Notes: a model not told the origin generated them from the letters alone. Positions 46,328 through 55,200 are shown, counted from the stretch's first letter. The stretch: DNA of 64,000 nucleotides from Spirosoma linguale DSM 74 (GCA_000024525.1 CP001769.1:2652001-2716000), one strand, 5' to 3'. A program made the numbers and translations.

Positions 46328-47260
46328 CTAGTAGCCTCGTTCCAGTTCAACGGCGTCTTTCAACGGTTCACCGGCCTGAAAACGGGCCAGATTTTCGAGA
46401 AACTGAACCACTTTACCCGCGTCTTCGTCCGGCTGTCCTCCACCGGTATGCTGTGTTAATAACACGTTTGACATCGTCCACAACGGGCTGTCTGTTGGTA
46501 AAGGCTCCTTGTCGGTTACATCCAGTACAGCCCCACCAAGATGACCCGTTTGCAAGGCCTTGATTAAAGCCGGTTCGTCAGTGGTAGTTCCCCGGCCAAC
46601 GTTAGCGTATAAACTACCGGGACGCATGGCCTTGATTACCTCTTCAGAGACAAATCCTTTGGCTGTTCCGGGCAGGCAGTTAATGACAATATCGGTCTGG
46701 GGCAGTTCGGCTATTAGCTCCTCGACGGAATGTAAATCCGCATGGGGATCGGTGCGGGCCAGCATTTTAATGGTACACGAAAAGCCCGTAAGCATTTGCC
46801 GGACCGCCTGCCCGATCGTACCGGTTCCCAGAACAATGACCCGCTTGTGCGATAACAGGTTGGTATGGGAACGAATGGGAGCACCAACCCACTCCGAACG
46901 ACTTTGTAGCAGTGTCAGTTCTGGAATACAGCGGTAAACTGCCAGAATACCGGCCAACATGGTTTCGGCACAAGGTCGGGCAAAGTAATCGCCCATGTTG
47001 GCAATAGCGGTCTGAAGTTGCACCTGTTTATAGCCATCAAAACCGGCGGAGTCGAGTTGCCAGAATTTCAGAGCAGGTAGCGGTTCAGTAAACCAGGCGG
47101 CAGGTGGATTGCCCAGAATAAAATCGGCCGACCGGAAAGCTGCCTGCTGGTCTTCTTCGGGCAAGTCCTGTTTGAAGACAGCGGTTATACCGGCCGGAAG
47201 CTGTTGCAGTAAGCTGTCTTTAAGGGTATCGTTGAGAGCGGGGTTGACGAAGAGTTGCAT
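46328..47260 (-). CDS. D-2-hydroxyacid dehydrogenase family protein
   Basis: NAD(P)-dependent oxidoreductase acting on 2-hydroxy acids or 2-keto acids. The Met at 47260 (MQLFVNPALNDTLK) is preferred; 21 codons upstream to 47323 show no family similarity. The nucleotide-binding motif is VIVLGTGTIGQAVRQ. Catalytic residues are Arg in NVGRGTTTDEPAL, Glu in DVTDKEPLPTDSPLW, and His in TQHTGG. 310 residues, the normal length. Similar proteins include glyoxylate/hydroxypyruvate reductase A. Substrate unknown. Confidence 0.88.
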   Translation of the reverse strand: MQLFVNPALNDTLKDSLLQQLPAGITAVFKQDLPEEDQQAAFRSADFILGNPPAAWFTEPLPALKFWQLDSAGFDGYKQVQLQTAIANMGDYFARPCAETMLAGILAVYRCIPELTLLQSRSEWVGAPIRSHTNLLSHKRVIVLGTGTIGQAVRQMLTGFSCTIKMLARTDPHADLHSVEELIAELPQTDIVINCLPGTAKGFVSEEVIKAMRPGSLYANVGRGTTTDEPALIKALQTGHLGGAVLDVTDKEPLPTDSPLWTMSNVLLTQHTGGGQPDEDAGKVVQFLENLARFQAGEPLKDAVELERGY

Positions 47261-47386
47261 ACTATATGTACAGAAAATCGGGGGTTTTGGTTGCGTACGT
47301 TTATTGCACGGCTGAAAAGTCACGGACTGAAAACTGTAAGTCTTCAGTTTTGTACAAAATGACCGTTTTCAACCTGCACAGGTGGC

Positions 47387-47457
47387 CTGTAGCCTGGACG
47401 GCTACGGCCGGGATAAGTGAGGTATATCTTACCCGGGCGTAGCCGTCCAGGCTACAG
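47387..47457. terminator. 20-bp inverted repeat downstream of the esterase gene
   Basis: CTGTAGCCTGGACGGCTACG and its exact complement flank a 31-base loop that itself contains CCGGG/CCCGGG pairing. It lies just after the minus-strand acetylxylan esterase gene and before the dehydrogenase start. Confidence 0.6.
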
Positions 47458-47467
47458 ACTGACTTCG

Positions 47468-48763
47468 TTACTTCTGGCCTTTTAACTGACCAAGCAGCCA
47501 GTTGGTCATTTTTTCGGTTTGCTCTGGATAGGTCCAGTGGCCGGTATCAAGAAACAGGGTGTCCAGGTTTTTGGGGCCGGGAATGACGTTATAAGCGGAA
47601 TACATGGACGTGGGCGGACAGGTTTCGTCGTTGAACCCCCACGAGTAGTAACCCGGCACGTTTACCTGCCGTGCAAAATTGACCACATCGTAATAACCGA
47701 CGGTTTTGATCCGGTCGGGTTTGTTGTTATAGGCCAGGTTATCGCCAGCGAACAGATGCGGCCAGCCACCGGCGCGTCCGTTGAGGTAGCCGGTCATATC
47801 GCTCAGGGCGGGGTAATAGGCGCCCAACCACTTGATTCTGGAATCCAGGCCAGCCGTAACGATACTGAGGGCTCCGCCCTGACTTCCGCCCGTAACCGCC
47901 ATATTCTGACCGTCATACTGCGGCATACTCGCCAGGAAATCTACCGCCCGTACACAACCCAGATAAACCCGTTTGTAATAATACCGGTCTTTATCATCCA
48001 GATTGGCCGCCTGGTAGCCATTCAGCGGCCCTCGGCTCAGGTTATCGTACACGGCGGGGTCCATGGTTACAGGAACGCCATGAATACCCACTTCCAGTGT
48101 AATAAATCCTTTGTCTGCTTCGGCAATCATACCCCCGTAGGGACGAACACCAGCGCCCGGAACCCGAAGTATAGCCGGGTATTTACCTTCTTTTTTTGGA
48201 ATGCACAAAATCCCGTAAAAGCGCGAGTTGTTGATATTCTGCAAGTTGAGCTGATAAACGTTCGTCAGCTCGGTACACCGTTCCGGCAGGAGCGTCATCC
48301 GGGCATCTATAGGCACTTTCGCCAGATCGGCCTTCGCTTTATCCCAGAAGGCCTTAAAGTCGGCTGGATAGGTCACCGTTGGTTTAATGGTCAATGGGTC
48401 GAAGCCAGCCGTCGTTAACCCCCGGTACTCTTTTCCGTCGAGTTCAACGGTGGCAATGCAGCGCAGGAAACCGGCGGTTTTCATTGTCCCGCCATCCAGC
48501 GCGAGGGTGCCCTCTTTTAGCGTGACGGTTTCCTTTTTGGTCGGCTCCATTTTCTCCGGTCCGATCTCGTACCGAAGTTTAGCGCCCCGAAGCAGTACGT
48601 TGTTCCGGTAAACTGAAATATTGAATTTGACCGGTTCGCCGGTTTTATAGAGCCAGTCGGCATGATCGGGCGTAACGAGGACTTTAACGAGCCGTTCGAC
48701 AGGCTGAGCCAGCCCAATCTGAACCCAAATCAGGAGCAGGCCGGGCAGTAGTAGTTTTTTCAT
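47468..48763 (-). CDS. Acetylxylan esterase / cephalosporin-C deacetylase family, secreted
   Basis: 431 residues from the Met at 48763 (MKKLLLPGLLLIWVQIGLAQ), which gives a clean signal peptide; the longer frame to 48793 adds ten residues. An N-terminal beta-domain (about residues 25-130) precedes the alpha/beta-hydrolase AXE1 domain with DFKAFWDKAKADLAKVP at its start, the nucleophile GGSQGGAL and the catalytic Asp/His near NDETCPPTSMY and DTGHWTYPEQ. Deacetylates plant polysaccharides or oligosaccharides in the periplasm or outside the cell. No PUL genes (SusC/SusD) in the window. Confidence 0.9.
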   Translation of the reverse strand: MKKLLLPGLLLIWVQIGLAQPVERLVKVLVTPDHADWLYKTGEPVKFNISVYRNNVLLRGAKLRYEIGPEKMEPTKKETVTLKEGTLALDGGTMKTAGFLRCIATVELDGKEYRGLTTAGFDPLTIKPTVTYPADFKAFWDKAKADLAKVPIDARMTLLPERCTELTNVYQLNLQNINNSRFYGILCIPKKEGKYPAILRVPGAGVRPYGGMIAEADKGFITLEVGIHGVPVTMDPAVYDNLSRGPLNGYQAANLDDKDRYYYKRVYLGCVRAVDFLASMPQYDGQNMAVTGGSQGGALSIVTAGLDSRIKWLGAYYPALSDMTGYLNGRAGGWPHLFAGDNLAYNNKPDRIKTVGYYDVVNFARQVNVPGYYSWGFNDETCPPTSMYSAYNVIPGPKNLDTLFLDTGHWTYPEQTEKMTNWLLGQLKGQK

Positions 48764-48835
48764 GGATGATAGATTGCAGATTTGTTCGTTCATCCAGACA
48801 AAGCACCTGCATCCTCAATTATAACCAGACGCCCG

Positions 48836-50095
48836 TCAGGCAACCCGCACAGGCGTTTGCCGCCCCTGACGCACAGGCTGCATATTGACAATGCACCGAA
48901 CCAGCAGTGTCAGCGGGAAAACAATATCGACGCCCCCCGGAATTTTCGACAGAAACATGCTGATTACAAGCAGCACCGTGGTAATTCCGAAGTACGTCGT
49001 CCGGCGTTTGGCAGTAGCGGTCGAACTGGTTGCCCAGTAGATTAGTGGCAGATGCAGCGGCATCAGAAACAACAGGGTTGGATTCCAGCCGGTAACGCCA
49101 TCATCCCGGATTGCCCACAGCAGCACCAGAAACCAGCCCATAAACCCACAAATGCTGAACAGAAACCGGTCGAGCCAACGGTCAACCTTCCCGTTTGTCA
49201 CGTACCGCCGAATCGTAAATACCGCAATGATGATGCCCAGTATGGTGAATACAACGTCGGGGTCGAAAAAAATGGGGACCTGCTGACGAAAGGTCTTCTG
49301 TGCAGCAAACAACGTCTGGTCGCTTTGCACCAACGGAATCAACTGCCCGTTCGACTGACGTATGGTCGCTTTGTTAAACTGGTCGTGTACCTGATCGGGC
49401 AGGTACATGGCCCGCCAGCCGTCGGTCTGCTCGTTGGCGGGCCAGCCAATGGCCAGATTCATCCCCAGCTGATACCAGGGCTTTTCATTAAGGTAGTCGT
49501 TCATCCAATCGCGGTACGACTTACCCGTCATCCGATCGCGGGACGGAATTAGCAGGCTATCGCCACAGGTTTCGACGATCATGTCGCGGGGCCGGGTAGC
49601 GCAGTTATCGTAATAAAACTTGTAGCGATACTCCCGGTTTTCGGGCAGGTAATTCTTTTGCAGGGCGTCAAAAAGCCGTTGCCGCTGGGTTGGCGACAGG
49701 TTTAGCTGCTGTTCCCGAATGCTGCGGTTTGTCTGCTGGTAGTAGTAAGCGACCTGATTTATATTATAAACAGACACATAATAAGGGAGCGTACCCCGCA
49801 GAAATTTAAGAATAAACGAATCGGCCCGGTAGTCAAATCCGCCATAACTATAATCCTGGTCCATGCTCAGCGCCGGATCGACAAAGCGTATTTCAGTATG
49901 CCCGAACGACGACGAAATGTCGTCATCCCCCGGCCCGTACGTAATCAGGCTGACCCGTGCCGAAGGGGATAACGTCTGACTGAATGATGCCTGATGACTG
50001 CCTAACAATACGACCAGTATTGTCAGCAGTTTACAAAAAAGCTTTCCGTTCCCCTGCCCTATACCTGCAGCGACCAGCCAGTTATTCATCTTCAT
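48836..50095 (-). CDS. DUF4105 (Lnb-type periplasmic domain) membrane protein
   Basis: About 419 residues. The start is probably the Met at 50095 or 50089, overlapping the end of rsmI by about 10 bases; the frame continues further upstream inside rsmI but is unlikely to be used. A signal sequence (LLTILVVLLGSHQASFS) precedes a periplasmic domain with LITYGPGDDDISSSFGHTEI, GGFDYRADSF and YRYKFYYDNCATRPRD, the DUF4105 signature with conserved His, Tyr, Cys. The last 150 residues hold about four transmembrane helices (VVFTILGIIIAVFTI and following). Function of the domain: lipoprotein N-acylation-like enzymes in some bacteria; here unproven. Confidence 0.87.
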   Translation of the reverse strand: MKMNNWLVAAGIGQGNGKLFCKLLTILVVLLGSHQASFSQTLSPSARVSLITYGPGDDDISSSFGHTEIRFVDPALSMDQDYSYGGFDYRADSFILKFLRGTLPYYVSVYNINQVAYYYQQTNRSIREQQLNLSPTQRQRLFDALQKNYLPENREYRYKFYYDNCATRPRDMIVETCGDSLLIPSRDRMTGKSYRDWMNDYLNEKPWYQLGMNLAIGWPANEQTDGWRAMYLPDQVHDQFNKATIRQSNGQLIPLVQSDQTLFAAQKTFRQQVPIFFDPDVVFTILGIIIAVFTIRRYVTNGKVDRWLDRFLFSICGFMGWFLVLLWAIRDDGVTGWNPTLLFLMPLHLPLIYWATSSTATAKRRTTYFGITTVLLVISMFLSKIPGGVDIVFPLTLLVRCIVNMQPVRQGRQTPVRVA

Positions 50096-50822
50096 CCTCC
50101 TTTTCAGTATCATCAAGTTCAGTATCATACACTCGTTTAGCCTTGCCCCGGCTTGGTTCTTTACCCTGCACACAAACGACTAGTTCACCTTTAATGGTTT
50201 TCTGGGCAAAATAAGCAATTAGTTCGGACAACGCCCCTCGCTGATTTTCTTCAAACATCTTGGTAAGCTCCCGCGAAACACTGGCCGGTCGGTCGGGTCC
50301 GAACACATCGGCAAACTGTTGCAGGGTTTTCAACAGCCGGTGGGGCGATTCATAAAAAACCATCGTCCGCTCTTCCCCGGCCAGTTCAGCCAATCGGGTT
50401 TGCCGTCCTTTTTTGTGCGGTAAAAAGCCCTCGAAGGTAAACCGGTCGTTGGGTAAGCCGGAGTTGACAAGGGCGGGAACAAAGGCGGTAGGTCCGGGGA
50501 GGCACTCGACCGTTATTTCATTCTTGATGCATTCACGAACGAGCAGAAAACCCGGATCTGAAATACCCGGCGTACCCGCATCAGAAACCAGCGCCAGTGT
50601 TTTGCCTTCTTTCAACTGACTAATCAACCGCTGAACGGTTTGGTGTTCGTTGAAGATATGATAGCTGTGCAGTGGTTTGCTAATGTTCAAATGGCGCAGC
50701 AGTACACCCGACGTACGGGTGTCTTCGGCCAGAATGGAGTCGACACTTTGCAGGACTTTAATAGCCCGGAGTGTGATGTCGTCAAGGTTACCGATGGGCG
50801 TCGGCACAAGGTACAATTTCAT
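50082..50822 (-). CDS. rsmI: 16S rRNA (cytidine1402-2'-O)-methyltransferase RsmI
   Basis: 246 residues of the tetrapyrrole-methylase superfamily. It starts MKLYLVPTPIGNLDDITLRA and contains LAEDTRTSGVLLRHL, LVSDAGTPGISDPGFLLVRE and RTMVFYESPHRL, all specific for RsmI, which 2'-O-methylates C1402 in the ribosomal P site. An acidic C-terminal tail (DTELDDTEKEDEDE) overlaps the start of the DUF4105 gene. Confidence 0.95.
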   Translation of the reverse strand: MKLYLVPTPIGNLDDITLRAIKVLQSVDSILAEDTRTSGVLLRHLNISKPLHSYHIFNEHQTVQRLISQLKEGKTLALVSDAGTPGISDPGFLLVRECIKNEITVECLPGPTAFVPALVNSGLPNDRFTFEGFLPHKKGRQTRLAELAGEERTMVFYESPHRLLKTLQQFADVFGPDRPASVSRELTKMFEENQRGALSELIAYFAQKTIKGELVVCVQGKEPSRGKAKRVYDTELDDTEKEDEDE

Positions 50823-50905
50823 GCCGCAAGATAGTCGATAGTCGTCAGTCGACAGCCGTTTGTGGTCTTATTCAGGTCTGCCAACCGTCAATTATCGACT
50901 CCTGC

Positions 50906-51139
50906 CTAATGGATCAACGCATCAATGGCTCCTGCCAGCGTACGATCTTTTTCAGTCACCGTATTCCCGGCATCGTGGGTCGACAATTTGATAGTGACCT
51001 GATTATACACGTTCGACCACCAGGGATGGTGATCCATTTTCTCGGCAATGAGTGCCACACGGGTCATGAAAGCAAAGGCTTCACTAAAATCCGTAAACTG
51101 AAAATCACGCGTGAGTTGGTTATTCTGTTCCCGCCACAT
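50906..51139 (-). CDS. 4a-hydroxytetrahydrobiopterin dehydratase
   Basis: 77-residue pterin-4a-carbinolamine dehydratase. The active-site motif is [14 protein letters not shown] with the two His residues, and [11 protein letters not shown] gives the third. It recycles the pterin cofactor of aromatic amino acid hydroxylases; it is shorter at the N-terminus than the 95-residue E. coli-type proteins, but complete for the core fold. The start at 51139 (MWREQNNQL) fits the family. Followed downstream by rsmI. Confidence 0.93.
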   Translation of the reverse strand: MWREQNNQLTRDFQFTDFSEAFAFMTRVALIAEKMDHHPWWSNVYNQVTIKLSTHDAGNTVTEKDRTLAGAIDALIH

Positions 51140-51189
51140 AAAGGTTATTTTTTAAAAGTTTATACCGTTCAATCGGCTCATTAAACGAG

Positions 51190-51580
51190 GTGTATGGGTT
51201 ATGTTTCAGACACCGCACGTGATCTGCCATTACACTCCGGCACAGAACCGGCTCATCTGTCAGTTAATTCCAGAAGCGTTTGCCTATCCGAAAATACCCA
51301 CCTGAATACGTTCCTGATAGAATCCGCACAGACGAAACATGTAGTAGAGAATTAATAGCCTTATCTTATTATTTATAAACCAATTAACATATTAAGTTAA
51401 TTTTAAACATTTATATATCATTTGTTGTTACTGGAAGAATATTTATTGTTAACTTTTCAGAGCTATTTTAAATATATTGTTCGACTTACTAGCCACTTCT
51501 GATTTTCAGTATTCAGCAAGTGACGCAATTTTTACAAGAAGGGTGCTAGTGGGAGAATGTGGTAGATGAGAGAGGGGTGT
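51190..51580. other. AT-rich intergenic region upstream of the pterin dehydratase gene
   Basis: The 600-bp gap between the dehydratase start and the tRNA genes. The part 51330-51490 is very AT-rich. I read no protein gene and no known RNA. It should hold the promoter of the dehydratase-rsmI-DUF4105 unit. Confidence 0.4.
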
Positions 51581-51607
51581 CAGAGCCAGCGTATTGCGCT
51601 GGCTCTG
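51581..51607. terminator. 11-bp stem hairpin
   Basis: CAGAGCCAGCG and CGCTGGCTCTG around a TATTG loop, followed by CCTATTTTA on the plus strand. Could end a plus-strand transcript or back up the tRNA terminator. Confidence 0.5.
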
Positions 51608-51639
51608 CCTATTTTAGCGGTCTGACAAACAGCACAAGA

Positions 51640-51670
51640 AAGCCCGGTTGCGCTGCGATCGGGCTTTTTT
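51640..51670 (+). terminator. Rho-independent terminator with T6 tract
   Basis: AAGCCCG ... CGGGCTT followed by TTTTTG on the plus strand. Read on the minus strand it also has a GGGCTTTCTT tail, so it probably terminates the serine tRNA transcript. A plus-strand transcript ending here would be an unrecognised small RNA. Confidence 0.55.
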
Positions 51671-51753
51671 GTTGCGCTCAGTGCACCCCCTTGCAACCAC
51701 AAACGAAAGAATCCCATAACCAGCTAAAAAACAGCTAATTATGGGATTCAATG

Positions 51754-51840
51754 CAGAGAGGAAGAGATTCGAACTCTCGATACGGTTGCCCGCATACACA
51801 CTTTCCAGGCGTGCTCCTTCAACCACTCGGACACCTCTCT
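51754..51840 (-). tRNA. tRNA-Ser (GGA anticodon)
   Basis: 87-base class II tRNA with a 7-bp acceptor stem (AGAGAGG/CCTCTCT), D-arm GTCCGAGTGGTTGAAGGAGC, anticodon loop CTGGAAA giving GGA (complement of 51804-51806), a long variable arm, and GTTCGAATC T-loop. Discriminator G, as expected for serine. The final CCA is not fully encoded (GCA follows). Second of two serine tRNA genes in tandem. Confidence 0.93.
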
Positions 51841-51846
51841 AAAAAC

Positions 51847-51874
51847 GAAGTCAGCAAGGTGGTTTGCTGACTTC
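51847..51874. repeat. 10-bp hairpin between the tRNA genes
   Basis: GAAGTCAGCA and TGCTGACTTC with an 8-base loop fill the spacer between the two serine tRNA genes. Probably a processing or attenuation hairpin. Confidence 0.5.
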
Positions 51875-51877
51875 TGG

Positions 51878-51964
51878 CAGAGAGCGAGGGATTCGAACCC
51901 CCGGTACCCTTGCGAGTACTTCTGATTTCGAATCAGACCCATTCGACCACTCTGGCAGCTCTCT
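51878..51964 (-). tRNA. tRNA-Ser (CGA anticodon)
   Basis: 87-base class II tRNA: acceptor stem AGAGAGC/GCTCTCT, D-arm CCAGAGTGGTCGAATGGG, anticodon stem TCTGA/TCAGA with loop TTCGAAA giving CGA, a long variable arm (AGTACTCGCAAGGGTACC) and GGTTCGAATCC T-loop. Discriminator G. Reads UCG codons. Upstream partner of tRNA-Ser(GGA) on the minus strand. Confidence 0.93.
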
Positions 51965-52034
51965 ATGTCCTTTGGGAGTGCAAATATGCATGTTTGAGTA
52001 TAAAAACGCAACAGCTTCCGCCCAAAAAAATTGA

Positions 52035-53174
52035 TTATTCACTCATTTCGCCACTAATCGACTGAGTCAGAAGCACGCGCAGTTTCGCCGGGTCATGTTC
52101 TTGACCGAGCAAAACCATCAGTTTGGTAACGGCGGCTTCGGTTGTTATATCGGTCCCACTTACTACACCAATTTGCAGCAGCTGTTTACTGGTCTGGTAC
52201 TGACCCTGGGTTACACGCCCGCCTTCGCACTGCGACACGTTAAAAAATACCACTCCCCGGTCAATAGCCCGTTTGATCGTATCCAGAAACCAGCTATCAG
52301 TCGGAGCGTTACCAGCCCCAAACGTTTCCAGAACCACCGCCCGCAGATCCGGGATGTTCACAATCGACTCAACTACCGGCTGTGTAATCCCCGGAAAGAG
52401 TTTAAGAATGGTTATGTTCGGATCGAGCGTGGTGCGCAGGCTCAATTGCTGACCGGGCTGATAAGGTCGAATAAACAATCGGTTATAATCAATGCTTACT
52501 CCTGCCGTGGCCAGATGTGGATAATTTTCGGAGATAAAGGCGTTAAACTGAACACTTTCCTGCTTGGTAGACCGGTTGCCCCGCAGCAGTAACGAATTGA
52601 AATACAAACACACTTCCGGAACAAGGGGAATCCCCTTGGCAGGGGCCAGTCCCCCACCCCCATCCACGGCGGCCGAGTCCACTGCGGCAGTATCCACTGC
52701 GGCAGTATCCACTGCGGCAGCAATTTCGAGGGCGGTGATGAAGTTTTCGCGGGCGTCGCTGCGGGCCACACCGATTGGTAGTTGAGCCCCGGTCAGAATA
52801 ACCGGCTTGTTCAGCCCAACCAGCATAAAGCTTAAGGCCGATGCCGTGTAGGACATGGTGTCGGTGCCGTGCAGAATGACAAAACTATCGTACTCGTCGT
52901 AGGTATCCTGAATGATCTTTGCCAATTCGACCCAGATGGCAGGTTTCATGTTCGAGGAATCAATGACTTCATGCAGAGTAAGAATCGTAATATCGAAATC
53001 GAGCCGATCCAACTCAGGCACGCGATCCAGTACCCGGTCAAAATCAAAGGGAATCAGTCCGTTGGCTTTGGGGTCGTAAATCATTCCGAAGGTGCCGCCG
53101 GTATAAATGACCAGCACCGACGCCCGCGACTGCCGGGGTGAAACAGGGCTTATGTGAACGGTTTTATAAGGCAT
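52035..53174 (-). CDS. ansA: Type I (cytoplasmic) asparaginase
   Basis: 379 residues hydrolysing asparagine to aspartate and ammonia. The first catalytic threonine motif is VIYTGGTFGMIYD and the second is VILHGTDTMSYTAS; SDARENFITALEIA follows. No signal peptide, so the cytoplasmic type. Between about residues 152 and 175 the loop carries a tandem repeat of VDTAA units followed by GGGGLAP that is absent from ordinary family members, making the protein some 20 residues longer. The C-terminal domain (VVLETFGAGNAPT, FFNVSQCEGGRV) is normal, so the enzyme is probably active. Confidence 0.92.
   Translation of the reverse strand: MPYKTVHISPVSPRQSRASVLVIYTGGTFGMIYDPKANGLIPFDFDRVLDRVPELDRLDFDITILTLHEVIDSSNMKPAIWVELAKIIQDTYDEYDSFVILHGTDTMSYTASALSFMLVGLNKPVILTGAQLPIGVARSDARENFITALEIAAAVDTAAVDTAAVDSAAVDGGGGLAPAKGIPLVPEVCLYFNSLLLRGNRSTKQESVQFNAFISENYPHLATAGVSIDYNRLFIRPYQPGQQLSLRTTLDPNITILKLFPGITQPVVESIVNIPDLRAVVLETFGAGNAPTDSWFLDTIKRAIDRGVVFFNVSQCEGGRVTQGQYQTSKQLLQIGVVSGTDITTEAAVTKLMVLLGQEHDPAKLRVLLTQSISGEMSE
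52662..52721. repeat. In-frame 15-bp tandem repeat inside ansA
   Basis: Four units of 15 bases: a divergent ATCCACGGCGGCCGA, then GTCCACTGCGGCAGT, ATCCACTGCGGCAGT and ATCCACTGCGGCAGC. On the coding strand each adds five residues (AAVDT/S). Because the unit is a multiple of three, copy number can change without a frameshift. Confidence 0.9.
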
Positions 53175-53229
53175 TACTACAAGTCAATTGGTTACGTGCC
53201 GGAGTCAGACAAAGTTGCGTATACTCTAT

Positions 53230-54036
53230 CTATCCTGGTAAAAGATTGGCGTACAAGGCCGGTAGCAGCGAAAGGGCGTTAGCGGTTGTGTGCCGGGCTA
53301 CATCGTCGATATTGATTTGCTTGAGGTCGGCCACTCGCTGGGCTACCAGCCGGATGTAAGCCGGTTCGTTGCGTTTCCCACGGTAAGGCACCGGCGCCAG
53401 ATAGGGTGCGTCGGTTTCGAGGACGAGATGCTCCAGACCGATGTGCGGGAGAACCTTGTCCAATCCGCCATTTTTGAAGGTAGCCACCCCGCCAATGCCT
53501 AACTTAAAGCCAAGGTCAACGGCCCGGCTGGCTTCGTCCAGCATTCCGACAAAGCAATGAAAGATGCCGGTCAATCCCGGAAGAGCCAGTTTTTCGATCA
53601 GGTCAGCCGCTTCGGCAAACGCATTTCGGTCATGACCCGAACGGGTGTGCATGGATACCGGCAACTGCTGTTCAGCGGCCCATCGGAGTTGGGTTTCAAA
53701 GGCAGCAAACTGCTGATCGACATAAGTCATATCCCAATAGAAATCCAGACCGATCTCGCCCACGGCCATGAAGGCATTTCGGTTGAGAGCCTCCTCAACA
53801 GCCGCCAGTTCTTCCTCAACGGTGTCGTTAACATAAGCCGGATGCAACCCCATCATGGGCAGGCACCGGTCGGGGTATTGTTCGGCCAGAGCCATTAGGC
53901 CGGGTATGGTTTCTCGGGCACAATTCGGCATCCAGATTTGACTGATCTGCTCTTGCTGCGCCTGATGAAGCATTGCCTCCCTGTCTTCTTCAAACTGGGA
54001 GTCATATATGTGAGCGTGGGTGTCGATTAAAATCAT
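53230..54036 (-). CDS. TatD family metal-dependent hydrolase (DNase)
   Basis: 268 residues. Metal ligands: IDTHAHIYD (HxH), GEIGLDFYW, PVSMHTRSG with His, FHCFVG with His and LETDAPYLAPVP with Asp. The order and spacing match TatD/YcfH proteins, which degrade DNA 3' ends or remove D-aminoacyl groups in related members. Cytoplasmic, monocistronic; asparaginase gene follows 55 bp downstream on the same strand. Confidence 0.95.
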   Translation of the reverse strand: MILIDTHAHIYDSQFEEDREAMLHQAQQEQISQIWMPNCARETIPGLMALAEQYPDRCLPMMGLHPAYVNDTVEEELAAVEEALNRNAFMAVGEIGLDFYWDMTYVDQQFAAFETQLRWAAEQQLPVSMHTRSGHDRNAFAEAADLIEKLALPGLTGIFHCFVGMLDEASRAVDLGFKLGIGGVATFKNGGLDKVLPHIGLEHLVLETDAPYLAPVPYRGKRNEPAYIRLVAQRVADLKQINIDDVARHTTANALSLLPALYANLLPG

Positions 54037-54235
54037 TCTTAGTTAATCCAAGTTGTCTGTAAAAAGTTTGTTTCGGGAACATCCCCCGCTGGAAACAGCA
54101 CAGTTCTCCGAGCAGGTATGCATAAGGCCTTGCCTCAGGGCTGCCAGGCAGGTTTCGTCCTCAAATTGATACAGATTAAGGGATTCATCCGGTAAGGCCC
54201 TACCACTTCGCTAAAACTGGCGGCTCAACTACCGG

Positions 54236-55036
54236 TTACATTTCGTAATGATTGCGAATCATGCGTTCGTAGAGGGTGGTGGGTAATACGCGCTTTAACA
54301 GCACCGAGAATTTTTCCAGCGGTTTGCCAACCCGGTATAGGCGTTTCACCTGCGACGAGTTAATAATAGAATCGAGCAAAGGACCGAATACGGCAGACTC
54401 AATACCTTCGCTGACACTCTGATCGATCAACTCATACGTTCGGTCGAAAGTCGATTTATAGACACTATCTGCTTCTATAGAAGCCCGCAGTCGATTTTTG
54501 TTGATGTCTGTTTTTGTTCCGCCCGGCTGAACGGAACACGCCTGAACCCCAAAGGGAGCAAGCTCCAGGCGAAGTGCTTCGGTCAATCGTTCGACGGCAG
54601 CCTTGCTGGCACTGTAGGCACCCCGGTACGGTAAGCCTGCCTCAGCCGCTATGGAGCTTATATTAATAATCAGGCCCGACTGCTGTCGGCGCATGATTGG
54701 CAAGGCAGCCTGTACCATCCGAATTACGCCAAGGACGTTGGTATCAAAAACCCGTTGTACATCCGAAAGGGACATTAACTCGACCGGGGCGGCAATGCCC
54801 AAACCTGCATTGTTAACCAGCACATCCAAACGGCCTTCCTGCTGCATGATCTGATCAACAGCTTGCTGAACGCTCTGAGGGTCGCCAACATCCATTGACA
54901 GCATTCTGAACGATCCTGTCGACAAACCCGCCTGACGTGACGTACCATAAACAACGTGCCCACGCTGGGCTAAATAGCCAGCTATTGAGTACCCTAAACC
55001 GGTCGACGCACCAGTAATTAATATAACTTTTGCCAT
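54236..55036 (-). CDS. SDR family oxidoreductase
   Basis: 266-residue classical SDR: TGASTGLG near residues 8-15, NNAG, NISSIAAEAGLPYRGAYSAS with the catalytic Ser and YSASK Tyr/Lys, and a C-terminal extension typical of the retinol-dehydrogenase-like group. The substrate is unknown; lipid or steroid-like alcohols are common for this branch. It lies downstream of the glycosyltransferase operon with a 160-bp gap. Confidence 0.92.
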   Translation of the reverse strand: MAKVILITGASTGLGYSIAGYLAQRGHVVYGTSRQAGLSTGSFRMLSMDVGDPQSVQQAVDQIMQQEGRLDVLVNNAGLGIAAPVELMSLSDVQRVFDTNVLGVIRMVQAALPIMRRQQSGLIINISSIAAEAGLPYRGAYSASKAAVERLTEALRLELAPFGVQACSVQPGGTKTDINKNRLRASIEADSVYKSTFDRTYELIDQSVSEGIESAVFGPLLDSIINSSQVKRLYRVGKPLEKFSVLLKRVLPTTLYERMIRNHYEM

Positions 55037-55200
55037 AACACTATTCTTAAAAAGCTGTTTGAATTAGCGATTTGAGCCGAAAGTAGTGGATTTTGGTCTT
55101 GGTCAAGGCTAAAAACCGCGCATTATAGCCAAAACGATCAACTCATACCGCGTCTAAGCCAATTTAAAGGGGGCAGAAAGGCCCTTTACCAAGCAGGGAG

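Noticed and set aside
51754..51964. tRNA genes as an attachment site for an integrated element
   Set aside because: No integrase gene or duplicated tRNA end was seen on either side within the window.
54037..54235. Possible structured RNA (SRP or similar) between the TatD and SDR genes
   Set aside because: The spacer has GC-rich complementary bits, but the SRP core (GGAAGGNAGCAG type) and other known RNA signatures are missing.
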